The notes beneath the pieces are model-generated. The model saw only the letters and a program-made list of their open reading frames with translations, was not told where the DNA came from and ran no database searches. Made by a program: the position numbers and the translations under genes. From Lithospermum erythrorhizon (taxonomy: Eukaryota; Streptophyta; Magnoliopsida; Boraginales; Boraginaceae), in assembly GCA_019722365.1 (NCBI GenBank), contig JADFUC010001461.1, forward strand, positions 372,001 to 436,000: a stretch of 64,000 nucleotides of DNA, written 5' to 3'. Positions within the stretch are counted from its first letter, which is position 1, and each line of letters opens with the position of its first letter. This document shows positions 31,434 through 47,000 of this stretch, one piece after another.

Positions 31434-34339
31434 TATTAATACAGGCTCCTGCAAGGTGATGCAAAGATGTAAAAACCCAGATAACATATATCTATAATTT
31501 CACATTTCCGCCTAAACTTTTAACAGTGATCAATATAACAAGAAGGTTGTTTCCTAAACCCAAGAGTAGAGTTCAAATTATTTAATACGGAGTAATTCAC
31601 AAAAGATAAAGAGGAGTATGTAGTTTAATGGACCATTATAATATATTATCATGAAAAGTGTGTTTTCACTGTTTTGTATAGTACCTAAATAAAAAGTGAA
31701 CATTTCATGAAAGTGAAGTGTATTTAGGAAATTTTTGAATAAAGAATACCATTTCTACTATTACTTCAGATCAACAAGAGTAGGGGGGGAGAGTTTCGGC
31801 TGTGTCTCAATATAAAATATAGCTAGATACAATACATTATTGCTTAACCCTGACTTAATAAACTATATTACTGCATGAAATCAACTAGTTATCCGTTTAA
31901 TAGGTTGAAACTGACTCAACTACCCTTTCGTAGCTTGACTGGCATTCGAAGTCGATTTGAATGAAAAATGATTGGTGGCCCACTGAATGACTCACAAAAC
32001 TCACAAAATATCTAATATCTATTTAATGAGCAATTGCTACTTGTGGCCCCACTTTTTAATAATAACAATTACATAATTCGTATAGATAGACGGGAAGATT
32101 TATAAGATATTTCCAAGCATTTATTTATCTCTTGTCTATAACTTTTATCCCATAACACTCCAGAAAGGAGCTCGGAAAAGCAAGACTAAACAGACCGACA
32201 GTTTGCTTCATGAAGTTCTAAATCAATCGAAGACATCCCATAATTTACCCTCCTGAAAGATTTAAGACTTCGATAAAGCTACTAAGAATAACGGCTTTTG
32301 TCGCTTAGCAAGTAAATCTTCTAAGTATCTAATCATAGTTGTTTTGATTATAAATGTGCCCTTTAAGTATATACTAATGCAAGCACTTTCATCATTTAGT
32401 AGTAACCTCTGTTTTCTGATTCCCATAATTATACTACTCCGTAGGTTTGGCAGATTAGTTAATTATGACGATTGTGATATTTAACTTTTATGTCCATTTT
32501 TCACATATACAAGACTTTGTAATACTACTTTTATTTATACAGTTTTTCTGTGAATCTGAGCCCCTGACTTCCACCTCACAGTTATGTCAATTCCAAGATC
32601 GAACATTGGATATATGATTTCACATTCACAATAAATATTTTCACACGATAAATACAACTCAAAACTCCAAAAAATAAAAAATAAAATATCATCCAACATC
32701 CGGAGAGAGGTAACTTTTCATAATAAATATTATTATCAATCAAGACAGTTGATGGAGCGCTTTACTACTTGAAGCATTATTAACCTACTAGATTTTCTTG
32801 TCGTAAAAGGTTCAATAATGTTGTTCCAAATCTCACTTATACAATTAATTAAGGTTTCATGATGGTATAGTATAATATCATTAATTTAATTATCAGATGA
32901 TATCAGACGTGAATTTCTACTTCTATCGTTGATAAAAAACACTTATTATTAGCCCAATAATAATAGAAGCCATCATACTCAGAATTTAATATCAGATAAT
33001 CCAATCAAACGCTATTCATTGCCGAAATACAAGGCATCAGACCTCGAAATACGTAGAATAATTGTGAAACTACAGCATTAATGAGCAAATCACACTTGCA
33101 TGCTAAAGAGATCGATCATAAATTATTCGGGGAGAGAAAATTGAGTAGATTATAGATGTTATTAGTTGATTGACTAAACATCAAGTATTTTCAAATATCA
33201 AAAGTTCTACAAGAAACTTTACAATCAAGATATTGTTATATACAGTAGAATTCTTTTGCTTTTTTTAAATAAATCCTGAATGAGCTAGAACCAGCTGGAT
33301 AGTCATGAATTTGAAGAGTAGTCTATTGTATGTAAAAAAAGTATCACTACCATGTATAGGAACACTGGAGTTATTACATGAAATCAGCTGTGGATTCTTG
33401 TTTTATTATCCATGCCATATTATAACACCATTATTGCTGCTAAAAGTTTAACTTAAGCTTGGCAGACATTCATGTGGGAAACACCTGTACCAACAACAAT
33501 TTTGTCGCCATGTTTAAACAAGGCATGTGACCATTTTAACTTTGAGATTCATTCCCACATACCCAATGATCTGCTAATGAAAGGTTTAGTGTTTGCTGTT
33601 TAACCTTACGATTCAATACTAAAGGCCAGATCATGATCTCGAACTACATATATTGAGTAGAAATCATAAACATTAAATCAATTTTAATTGGAGATTTGGT
33701 GTAATTGACATGATCAACAACTATACTTCTATATGCCTTTCTAGCAATTTTTATCTATTCGTATCTAATATCGATTGAAACTTCAAGCGAAATTTCAAAT
33801 TTACCAGTCCCTTTTTTACCTTCACTCCATAATACCCCATTCATTGTTATTTCTCCACTAGTTATTGTTAACAACTTATAGTTATATAATATACTAAGTA
33901 ATGTATTAAAAATTCCAAGTTAAATTTTCATTTCACTATTCACATTATTGAACTTATTCTATTATTTGGCTGGAAATTATTAGTTGTGCCGATGAGTTAG
34001 TCAAAAGAGTATTATTATCATTATTGCTGATCGACCTTGTTTGCATCTTGACCCATCTTGTCACAAGAGGGGCGAAATATCTTTGGCTGTATGGTTTTCT
34101 TTCTCAGCACAAACAAGTTCATCATGATTCTAACATATACATATCGTAAATTAGAAATGGGACAAACCTGTTTTGACCCCAGGGGATCTTGTACAGTTGT
34201 ACTATAGGTGACATAGTTCGATCTTTTTCTCTTTAAGTTTATCATTGAAGAAAAAACACTATAAACAACAGGAATGTTATGTCATTCACATTACTTCATC
34301 AAAGGACATGATTTCCATGACAGAAAATTAGTAGTGCAG
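31434..34339. other. A+T-rich intergenic region
   Basis: I see no protein-coding or RNA gene and no complete mobile element. Open frames here are short and without similarity to families I know. Confidence 0.45.
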
Positions 34340-34615
34340 TTATGAGAATTAGAATTCGAAGCCTTTATTAACTCAATTTGCAGTAGAATAACTGAAATAA
34401 GAATATCAATATCCTCACCTCTTCATGGTTGATTATGGTTGTGAAAAAGGGAATTAGAATTCTAGCCTCGAAAGATAATTCACCTAGAAAAACTGGATGC
34501 GAATATCAATATCTCGCTATTGACAAGTAAAAGAATTGGGACCGAGCCTCGCATAACTCAATTTGTGAAAAAATTGAAATGATAAATATCAATAACTCGC
34601 TTCTACGCAGTGCCA
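34340..34615. repeat. Three-unit degenerate tandem repeat
   Basis: Units begin near 34348, 34446 and 34531 and share GAATT..., AGCCTCG/GAAGCC, AACTCAATTTG and GAATATCAATATC-like blocks at a period of roughly 85-100 bp. Divergence between units is high. The array ends at a perfect palindrome (34610-34627). Confidence 0.6.
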
Positions 34616-34627
34616 GTCGACTGGCAC
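34610..34627. repeat. Perfect 18-bp palindrome
   Basis: GTGCCAGTCGACTGGCAC is its own reverse complement, lying directly after the tandem units. Function unknown; it could be an element end or a chance palindrome. Confidence 0.7.
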
Positions 34628-34779
34628 AAGAAACTTTGTTAAAATGATTTAAAAAACTCTAATCTCGATCAATTAACATACATCCTGGCCAAATTAACCT
34701 TACCGTAGTATCCAAAAACAATGACCTTTGACAATCATTAATGACTAGGTACTTGGTCAGCCGATAAACTGCAATTTCA

Positions 34780-35540
34780 CCCGAAAAAATGCCTCCGGGG
34801 TTTATCCGGCCCGAGTATCCATCCATTACTCTACCTGGCCCGGTTCCTGTGATAATTAATTTTAACGGCACCGTTAAGAACCGGACCGTAGCCCTGGCTA
34901 ATGTAATCCCAATTTAGGGTTATATATATAGATTATTAGGGTTCATAATAACCCTAGTTTCATAACAAAAAGAAAAAGTCATTTAACAATTCTATTTTTC
35001 GTTTCCTACTCTCCCATTTCTTTGTTTTCATTTCCGCCCCGAAATAATTATTTACATTTGATTTGTTTCTTTGTTTGTGATGATTTGTTCTATCAGTTTT
35101 GATTTCTATATTTGCATAATGATTTCTGAAAGTTTTTACAATCAAGAATTTGCATAATGATTTTGATTTTTTTACAATGAAAATACTTCAACATTTCATT
35201 GCAATAAAAAATAATATAATTTTTTTCGATTCTTGTTCTTTCGTTCATGGTTAAATATATACGTCGATAATATTTGTTACTAAAACCTTTCGTTGGATGG
35301 CTGGCCATTTGCTGGAATTTTTGGTACTGAATTTCATTGCAATTTTGGATGTTTAAATTTATAATTAATTTTCTTGGATTTTTTTTTTTGATTTTTGCAT
35401 CGGACCGAGTCAAACTCAAAATGATCGTTCCGGCCCTGCCCGGCTCCAACATAATCCGAAACTACACGGCCCGTCTGTTAACTGTACCATAACGGATGAT
35501 GGGATACTAAGATCTGAAGGTCCGAACCGACCGGTAACAA
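34780..35540. mobile_element. Candidate non-autonomous hAT-like element (C+G-rich ends, A+T core)
   Basis: Two C+G-rich patches with CCGGCCC, ACCGGACCG, CGGCCCG and GAACCGACCGG motifs (34780-34905 and 35395-35540) flank an A+T-rich core. This is the same architecture as the element at 1503-2081. No target duplication or exact ends could be fixed, so the limits are approximate. Confidence 0.4.
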
Positions 35541-35685
35541 AAAGGACTAAATGTGATTTATTCTACACATTCACGAAAAAGCGGATTCGAGAATAATAAG
35601 ATAAATAGTGACTTAGAGTTACATTTGGGTTTATGAGATACCCATGCCAAATATATAATAAAGGATAATTGAAATTACCAGCTAG

Positions 35686-36712
35686 AATTGTTATGGAACA
35701 ATATATACATGGATGCCTTATCAACTACTGCTTTGTTTACCAAGAAATGGAACAACTTGACGAGCAAGCAACTGTGCTTACTTATTTCACCAAATTACTA
35801 CAAGTCTTATTAATGATCTCTGTGCTCATAAATGTATTAACCTATTTTATCAGATTCTAAGTTAATAAACAACATGCGAATAAAAAGATATTCTCCTCCT
35901 CGGCTATTAGCCATATTCTCTCTATTTGTTTTATATTTTGTTCTTAGTTATATTCATAAATATCGTTATCGCATTTATTTTCTTCCAAGTGAGTTTGTAT
36001 ATATCAATCACTACGGCACAAGGACGGTCCAAGTCGTTGATTGATGTCATGGACACGGGTATATATTTTTTTGTTTGCTAAATTGGAGCTAACGAAGTCG
36101 GGCAACACTGGTAATACTTACCTTAAATATACATAAGACTACATAGTACTAAGTTCCTTACTCGTCAGTAGCTTTATCTGATATTTTTAAACTTGTTTTC
36201 TAAAATTTGCAACATTCTAGAAATTCAGTAATGTAATAAATGTATGATCAAATTACTCACTATACACATGTATAATTTATACAATAAAAGAAGATCGTTG
36301 AGTTTATTCATACCATTGAATTGGCTTCAATTTATTAACTAGTATCGCTAAGGTTCATCCAAGTTAATTGCCAATCTCGTCGTATATTCATTGTTATTTT
36401 GTTTTCAATGGAAGTATATATGGGACTAATTAAGCAATATGTCTAAAACATTAATATCTCAATTTATGCGAATATTATTTTATATACAAAGCTTGCATAT
36501 AATAATAATTCACTAGTATAAAAATGTAAAGATGATTATTTGATTAATTATTAATAGAAGTATTTATATGATGATATTTTCGCATTTCATTACATATATA
36601 TATCAAATTAATCATTAGGTTTATATATTTTATAATGAAATAAAATACACTATCAAATAACTAAATTCTAAGATTTATTGAAGGATTAATTTGATATATT
36701 TCAGATGTATTT

Positions 36713-36752
<40 letters not shown>

Positions 36753-39700
36753 ATATATATATATATATATAATACATGATTTATCAATGATGTATTTCGA
36801 GTCCGTAAGACTAGTTCAATGGACTTGTGAATAATATCATGGAGAATCTAAACTTGACCTAAATCTCAAGAGCATTTATTAATGATTATATTTGATGTTG
36901 ATTTTGGCCACTTGTTTTAATATGTGATTGATATTCACGCTAATATCCGAACACATTTGAAATATATTCATATTAATATTCAAAGACATTTGATATATTC
37001 TATGTCCGAAGATAACAATGTCCAATCATTTGATTATATGATTATTTTAACGAAAACAAATATACAATTCATTATTCATTATATATATGTCCTCCAAGTT
37101 AACTATCGACATGTAGCACCTTAATATAACCACACCAATGCTGCAAATATGATTTTGATGTAGCACTCGAAGAACATTTGGTTATATATCCAATGCAGTA
37201 AATATGATTTTGATTATCACTAGTCTTAAGATCAAATGCTTAGAATCGACATCCATCTAAATTTGGGTGGCTTTGAATATTCCAAAAGAATTTCTATCAT
37301 TTCCCTCTAATATATTTTGAAAATAATAAATTATATAAGTTCACTTATGAGACCGGAAGAGTCATATATACCTTAAGAATTCATTGAAGTTAAATGATAA
37401 TCTTTATTGATTAATTACTAATAATTTATAAAGTCTGTATACCATACAAATGAAAGTGCCTGAGGGCATACGAGGTAAAAAAAATTAATTGAATGTCTCG
37501 AAAGACAACATATCATTTCTGAAGGAATAACAGAATTCCCTAATCATAGTTGGTACAGATTATAATGCCTAGGCTGGGCCTACAAGCGAAAGATTTGGTA
37601 TTTAAGCAAATTAGCACACCTATCTTTCGGAACTACCCCTGCAAGGATTTTCAATTTCCAATAGATTGCCACCAACAATATGGATAACGAGAAATACGCC
37701 TTCCAAATAAATAAGAACAACTCCAGCATCATTTTTAAAAGACAAGAAATATTTTTCTTATCTAATAACACAGAAGTTTGTTGTTATTACAATATCAGCA
37801 AGGCAAAATTGATCAATGCCTCGAAGAGATAATAGATCAAAAGGCCAAAATATGTAGCATAAGATGCACCATATTATTCTGCCTGAAAGAATCTAAACGG
37901 TTTTAAAACATTTATCAAATGTCACATCAGACAACAAGCCGTTGCCTAAATATTTGTCAAAGTAGCAAAAAATTTAATTTGAAGGCCTCGAAGACAATAT
38001 ACATGTCTATAATGTCAACAAAAACATGTTTGCAATATCAAAAATAGCTAAACCTGAAGTTCGAGAATCATGAAATTTTATTATTTAAATACACAAGCAT
38101 ATTATTAAAAAGAATAATTAATATTTAATCGGGAGACTCACAAAGAGTCAATAAATTATTAAGTTTTAGAATTATGAGTATAAAATCCATTGAGCCTTAT
38201 CAGTCAATTACATGCATTTAATTTGACTATCGTAAATGTTACACTATGTAGAATACTTACCTATTATGCCAAATTATTATAAAACTCCTCCGATATAGCT
38301 GATTTGGTCAAGGCAACCACATATTTTACCCTCTATAGCATCATATATGTCAATTATGCACAAATGACATTCTTTTAAATAATTATTATACCTTAAGGTA
38401 TATACATATATACTTTGAAAATATGAAATTGAAATTAATTTTATCAAGTAATTCTTTCATCATGATATATCAATGTTTTCAATATCAGGGGAGAATAGTG
38501 ATACAATTGAAAAAAAACTATCTTGTATTAAAATATCCCTATATTAGACGATTCTCAAAATGACAAATAACTCAAGTCACATATAAATATAACCAAAGAA
38601 TTATGAACTGTAAGTTCACTACCAAACAACACACCTCAAGATAAAGCAAACAAGCCTTAGCTTGTAAACACTCAAAATAGAGTGAGCTCGGGAACCATGA
38701 AATAAATAGTTCCACCATCACAGAAGACACGACATCAAGCATTTGTCTAGGAGAATATCACCTCCAGAAGAGGCACGTGAATATATATCATGAATAAGCT
38801 AAAGCCCCTAATGTCTGTAAGATTACATATAACAAAATCATGAATATAATAAGATTTATCATGAACATGGTAACCAAAAGAAAAGATTATCGATACAAAC
38901 ATTGCATTACGGCACTCTATATCATGAACCAATATGAGGATTCCAAATCTATCTCCTTAAATGAAGTATATATATACATATATTTAGCGAATAAATGAAA
39001 GTTATATAAGACACAATCAAGAGTAAATAAAACTCACTATATAAATGAGAAATTTAGACTGAATCTAATGAAATATGAGATATTAGCGATATACCAGCGT
39101 AGCTTAAATTAAAACACACCATATGTCGTAAATTTGCATCAAAGTTTCAATGAAGCATTTGTAGATCAGTGTATTATGTCTCTCGTACCTATGAGAATAA
39201 ATGACCTAAGATTTGTACCCTGAAGAATCAAATAAGTTATAAGGTAACACATACAATCTTTTGATGATGGTATCAAAATTATAAATGTTTGGTAGCAACA
39301 AAAAGATAACCTTCTACTAAAGATGACTTATAATATAGCATGCAATCATTATATGAAAAACATGGGGTGATTTATGACGCACGTAAGACATCTATATTCC
39401 TTGTAACTTTAACTCAGCTTGAGTTAATAAGGAAATATTCAATATCTAAAATTATCCGTAGCATGGATTGCAAGTTTTGAATCAGTGATTATTAGACATT
39501 TATTTGTATGATCATTTTATTCACATCGATGCATAATGCAAAGTAAAGTCTAATATATAGTCTATGATACATGTTCACTCTAAATTTATATCATTTATGT
39601 GATTGTATAATATATTGCTTACTTATTAAGTGGGTATAAGACATTTGAATTATTAGTGTAAGTTGACAGATCTTACATATCTTTCTTTGTTGATTAGTTA

Positions 39701-41175
39701 CTATTGATGAACAAAACATTCAAGGATATTATAAAAGATTTGACTATAGTTTATGTAGACTCTATAAGAGTTTTTAAAGTTGAATCAATTACTTCTAATA
39801 AGCAACAGCCAAGGACTGACCGTAGAAAGTTCTCAGCTTGTTAAACAAGATGTTTATAACGATTTGGAACCAACAAATTATGAAAAGATATGTCTAAATT
39901 CTAAATAGAATTATACATAAATTGCACTTTCAGAATACAATGTAGACGTCTTCAAGGTTCCGAGATTGGGTGAAATTACAAATAGTCTAGAAAGAGAAGC
40001 ACGCGCCGATACCATGCAGATGTAAGTATAAATACATAATATATTTGATACGTAGAAATGGTTAATCTCACTAGATGGAGATTCATGTATAATTCAAGAA
40101 TTTCAAGGTCCGAAAAACATTAACTTGGTCTTGACGCACTAATTCTACTGCATATCTTGGCTAACTGATAAATGATGCATAATCATGGCAATATCGACAA
40201 ACGTTGTAGTGTTATTTGATATTCGCTGAATAATCTAAACCTGTGACCTTTATCATGGGTAAATATGATATGTAATGATGATCTATCGTAGGATATGATA
40301 ATACGCATCAGACTTCCTTTTTCCTTCAATCGAAGTTTCTTTTCTTTGATAAAGTGCCTTTTAATTTATACAATTACCCACATACCCAAAGAGAACAATA
40401 TTGGATCTCACTGTATTTTCTACCTACACCTGCTGACTATTTTAACAAAAGTTGTTAAATGATAACCACGATAAATCTTTGAAACGCAAGCAGAAAAGTC
40501 GTGAATGTATTTGTCAGGATAATATCCAAAGACATCCATATTAATTGGCTATTTATCATATGAAAAGTTGGTCCTAATGACTTATGATAATAATTGTACA
40601 TATTTATTACTAAAAAAGACCGATAAACGAGATAGAAGAATATATAGGTCACCAAATCACTTCCTACTCAACATTCTAAAAGTTAATATCCAAAAGATAG
40701 TGGACTACGCCGATTGATGCACATAAAAGCACGCTGCGTATGTTTAATCTGCCATTCTAAATGCTTTTCTCGGGAGAAGAATGAAGAAATATCAGAGTCA
40801 GATATTAAGACACGCACTATTTTTCCTTCACCTGATTTTCTTATCTCCGCATTTTTCCTGGGCAGCAGGAATGACATTCTCGCGAAAAATAAAAATAGAA
40901 CATATTTAAACAATATACGCGAATGTCATTAACTAAATCGCCTTTGCTTAATAAGAAACGAAACAACTCATTTAACAAGTTCAGACTACTTATTTAAATA
41001 AAGCTACTTGCACTACCTTATTACAGATTCTGAAAATCTATAAACAGACAACTCCCCTTATATAGTATTCTACACAATAATATGCCAAAGCAAAGATATC
41101 TCCTCCTTGCTATTATTCTCATTTATTTTACATCAGTTCTTACTCAATATATTCACAATAATTTAACAATATGAC
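35686..41175. mobile_element. LTR retrotransposon relic (LTR pair ~5.2 kb apart)
   Basis: The direct repeats about 35686-35990 and about 40893-41175 share blocks such as CAAGAAATGGAACAACTTGA (in the other copy AAGAAACGAAACAACTCATT), CAGATTCTGAA/CAGATTCTAAG, AAAGATATCTCCTCC/AAAGATATTCTCCTCC and TTCTTACTCAATATATTCA-like ends. The length fits a complete copia-size element, but the interior is so decayed that I could not confirm a domain or an orientation. The right LTR ends at the 3' side of the L7 gene. Confidence 0.6.
36714..36772. repeat. (TA)n microsatellite
   Basis: Two TA runs are separated by a short interruption (TATTATAA). Such tracts are variable and often mis-assembled. Confidence 0.95.
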
Positions 41176-41451
41176 AAAATTTGATCAATTGACATTAATA
41201 TAGAATGAGGTTTAGATGATAAAATATGTAGATAAATAAATGTGCACCACAAACATAGAAATGCAAGACAACAAAGGAAAACTAAGGCAAGAAAAGGAAA
41301 AGATATCAAGAGAGAAATCACATAAGCACAAGGACACAGTAGCGAATACAAGAAAATCTTCGAAAAATGTCTATCAAATTTTACTCTTATCACATCCCAA
41401 AACTTCTCAGAAAACATAATATAGAACTAAAGCAGAGCAGAAATGAGTCAA

Positions 41452-42679
<1,228 letters not shown>

Positions 42680-43216
42680 CTTTCTGCATTGAAAGAACAA
42701 ATTACATCCATTAATTGACATACGTAACTTTGACTAGAATCAAAACTACCATGTCACTACTAAATTAGATAAAAAAATACTAACTTTTGATATATTTTTC
42801 ACCAAATATTATATAAATATACACGAGCTCGAACATCAAAAATTCAACCGTCAAACTAGACAAGGGGTTATTAATGGCCAATTAAACCCCAAAAGCGAAA
42901 TCCGTCAATTAAAATGAATTGGATAAAAACTTCAGGTACATTTAAATTAAATGATACAAAGAAAACAATAAAGTTAACAACTTTAATTATAACATTAGTA
43001 CCATAATACACATCTCTAAATGAAGCCAAATTAAAAATTTAAGCTGCTTAAATAATATTCCAATAAAATAGGTAAATAAACTCTAAAAATGATGATATAT
43101 ATGAAGACAGATAATATATTAATCTAAGTTATTATATTTGGAATGATGTAATAAACAAACATTTGGAAAATGTAAAGTGATATTTAATGAATAGAGAAAA
43201 AAAGAGAAATAGAAAC

Positions 43217-43310
43217 CTGAGAAATTGATTATGGTGGAATCTGAGCTGCTGCTGAGAGGGAATGGTGGATTTTTGTGGAGGTAAATAAGTAGCTTAGGGT
43301 TTCGTCTCAT
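43217..43310 (-). promoter_or_regulatory. L7 5' non-coding exon and telo-box
   Basis: The reverse complement of 43294-43302 is AAACCCTAA, the telo-box common in plant ribosomal-protein promoters. The non-coding exon ends ...TTTCTCAG at 43217 followed by a GTTTCTATTT donor. The transcription start is inferred to lie near the telo-box. Confidence 0.6.
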
Positions 43311-44059
43311 AAATAATATTTATGGACTATCTTTTTGGAAATTGGGCTGGACTCTACTGCTGTTTTCATAACAAATTATTCCACTGCTAGTCATTATCTG
43401 CAAGGAAAAGATTGCAGAAACCAATCTGGGCCTCATGTTTGCTTAATTACCTTCGAAGACTCAATTGTTTATTAGTCATAAATGGCGGACTGCACTGATA
43501 CTCACTCTAGATGAAAATCAAAGATACTAGCTTACTCGAGAGAATTTCGGTGATCCGAATATTCAAACCGAGGATATTTCACAAACTAATCAAGATCTCT
43601 GTGCTGTGCTTAAGTGAAAAGAGGAAAATGAGCTGGTAAAAAGAAGAAAGTTGTTTTTCTCGTTATTGAAAATGAAGTCCCCTACGACAAAAGCACGGAA
43701 AGTAGAAATTAGATTACTCGGATTTTTTGTGAAGTCTCTTCAACCTCATAAAGCACATTCGCATATTCTTCAAAGACGACTTTATCGCTTCTATCCAATA
43801 CTTTTTTGTATACTAATTGGTGGAATAAACTGCTATTCTCTCAATACTCACTGAAAACCTAACTTGACATACCCATTCCGCTGACATTAACAATTAAACC
43901 AGATCAAGCCGACACTCGAAAGCAAGATCACCGGTAGAAGTAAGTTCAACTTGATCAAGAGAAGAAAAAACTCTCATTCCATACATCACAACTTGTATAA
44001 TCTAAATATCTAATGGATACATGCAATGATGCAATATCCTTGCAATAACACTTCAATAT
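43311..44059. other. Upstream region of L7, no further gene seen
   Basis: L7 promoter DNA grades into repeat-derived sequence. A 67-codon open frame near 43651 has no recognisable family. Confidence 0.4.
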
Positions 44060-47000
44060 CACCGAACGCTGGTATATCAGTTCAATAATCGCAAGAATCC
44101 TAATCTATCTAACCCAATCCACCAACGCTAACCCAATTCCATACATAGCCCTAGGCCTATGCCGAGACAGCTGAACCATTCTAAGCTTGTGGTCTCTTAG
44201 AAAGCCTTTGAAGTCCTGAGATTCTTCCTTTCATTATCGCCTTCACTTTAAATTAGTCGGGTTCAGAAAGTAAAGTGGTCAGCTCTTGGCCCGGACAAGG
44301 TGGAAGTTTGATAATCAAACGATTAGGAAACCGAATAAATCGACAACACATCCATACTCAACAGCCGCATCGTGAGCCACCGCCGACTATGAAGACTCAA
44401 TGAGTCACTGGATCTTGACCGCTGGGTAATGATCTGGAATCCTCCCTAAAATCGGCTTGAGTCGCTAGATTTGTCTTGTGGATTTCTGTGTGGGTGAATA
44501 GTACTGCTGCCATAATACTATTCAACGGACAAGAACGACACATAAGATCGTCAATAAGTAGCATCACACATCGCTAAAATGCCTAATCAAGCATTGCACT
44601 ATTCACTCGCCATAATATTTCCGCTGACTTTGTCGCTGCCAATCGAAGTTGTTTTCGTGAGCTTAAAACTCTCTACCGCCAAGTAAGGTCAAACTTTTTC
44701 TGTAAAATTTTGCAAACGGTAAAGCAGGCTTTATCCCTTTTCGATTTCCCGCTTTATTATTTCTTTTGTCATGAAACCGATCCGGATTTCGTCAGATATC
44801 GATTTAAATTTCTGTGAGATTTGTGTCATTTTGTATGTCAATCAGGTCGTGCGCATTTTTTATGTTTAATTGCTTAAAATCGAATATTTGTGATATTTTT
44901 GCTATATTTTGATTTGTTATTTCTATATTTTGTTGTTATGATGTCTCCGTGCAAATCAATACAGATATTCGCTTCTCGACTAAGAACTGATTTTAAAGAC
45001 GCAAATGTAAAATCAAGGTGTTTTCGACCAACAAAAATATTTTAAGGTTGTTAGTTGATTTATGTAAAGCCTAATGACAACAAAAGAAAGACTGAATGAA
45101 TGAAAAAATGCATGTTCTATAATTTGGCATGAATTTATTTAACTCTGTGATTAGAAAGTTGGAATTCAAAGAATACATAAAATTGCTGATGTTCTCGAAT
45201 AGCCCATACCTAAACCTTTCATTTCAAGAGAATGTTCTGTTTATAAGTCTTTTAAATTCTTAGATTAGATATGTCTAAGGATATTGATGAGAATCTAGAT
45301 ATTTTTACAAAATCGGGATACAGCATCTTAAGCTTGTTCTGATAAGAATATGTGACGACATTATGCTCTCATCGCTCTTTGAACGTTGTATTCCTTATCT
45401 GCTTAATGACGCTAAATCGGCGACAAGACATGGCAGTAGATGATCCTCGAGCTGTGGTTAATGGCTTTAAGAGTATGGAATTAGACAGCTGCTGGGAGTA
45501 GAAATTCGGGAGATTACGAGACGCTAGAGTGTAGAATCAAGATAAAGCACTAAAAAGCACTATGCTATGAAGAGTATGTAGAGAAAAACACTGGCACTAA
45601 GAACGGTAGATCTAAGTTTCTAGGCCTAATGTTAGAAAGTGTTATACCACATGTATGAGGTCATTCGATTAAGGATCATGTCAAGCCTAAAAAGAACCAA
45701 CATCATTTATAACGTGGTTGTTCGTGATGATAATTTGGGCGATATTTTCATTATTAATAACCTTTGATTATCCTAGTTTAAATAATACGTTGTCCGATCC
45801 TTTTTTGCGTGATTCCGATTGGTTATTAGACTGGTTCACTTTCCATGTAACTCCCTATACATATGTTTTCAAACTATAGATCGGTATAATGGATTTATGT
45901 AGTATGGCGAATTCGAAAACTATAATATTATAGGAATAGAGACGATGCCAGGGCATTCTTTCCTGGTTTTGAGTTTACCAAAGCAATGTTAGACATGTTC
46001 CCTAATTCACGGTATAATTTGTTATCTCTCAGGCTTCTCTGGTGACGCCGGGTCCGGGAGGAAATGTGGTGAGTTGCTTAAACCGAAAGCCGCTTCATAT
46101 TTCTGACCGCGTAAAAAAATAACTCAGATGTTTACTGCTAAACTGTTTCAGGATTTCCGTGAACACTATTAATGATAAATTTATTTTCTCGAAATAGATT
46201 AAATAAGAAATGATGTGGATTAGAGATGCATAATCGTAGTCACTTAGCAAGGATAAGTTGCCCCCCATTCCTTAGTGTGAACCTGTATGTACAGAAAGCA
46301 ACGTAAGGCGAGAGTTGTGGATGATATTCCAAGTGAAAGTTAGCATCACCAAGTTACCTTCAAATGAGGCGGAGAATGATTTGATTGATGAAATGCAATG
46401 TTGCCTAGTTCTAATCATTTAATTACTAAAGAATTTAATCAAAATGCAGTGGGAATAGGATTATGTGATATTCTTGATCCTCATGGTCATACGATAAGTG
46501 TTTGGAGCATTTTACTCTTCTCAGCTATTGTTCCTTTGTAGAGAGAATTTTGATATGAAAAACTTAGCAAATAAAAATGCAGTATACGCTGAGAGTTTTT
46601 AGTAAATTTTCACCTTTCATCCTATTTCGTGAATATGCACGCTGGGTAATTTCGTGTGTTTCAGTAAAGATTCTCATTTGAAGGTCATGGCCGCTGGTAC
46701 TAAAACCACTACCGATGGTGGCTCGACTTTATGTCTGTTTTTATTTAGTCCTCGCAAAGGACTATTAATCTCATCAACAAATGCTTGTTACACAAGTACG
46801 TGGTTTTGCATTTCCTCACGGTGGTTTTGTCAACTCAGAGGACCTTTTGTGGTAGAGTTCTTAACCTTTGTATTCGACATGCTTAGTGTTCAAGGTTCCG
46901 TTGTCATAACGAATTGCAGTCCTTCATGATCTGCACTGTGGTCTTGTTGCCTAACTCACGACCTCAGCTGCAGAAGTTATGTCCTTTCATGACTCGACAT

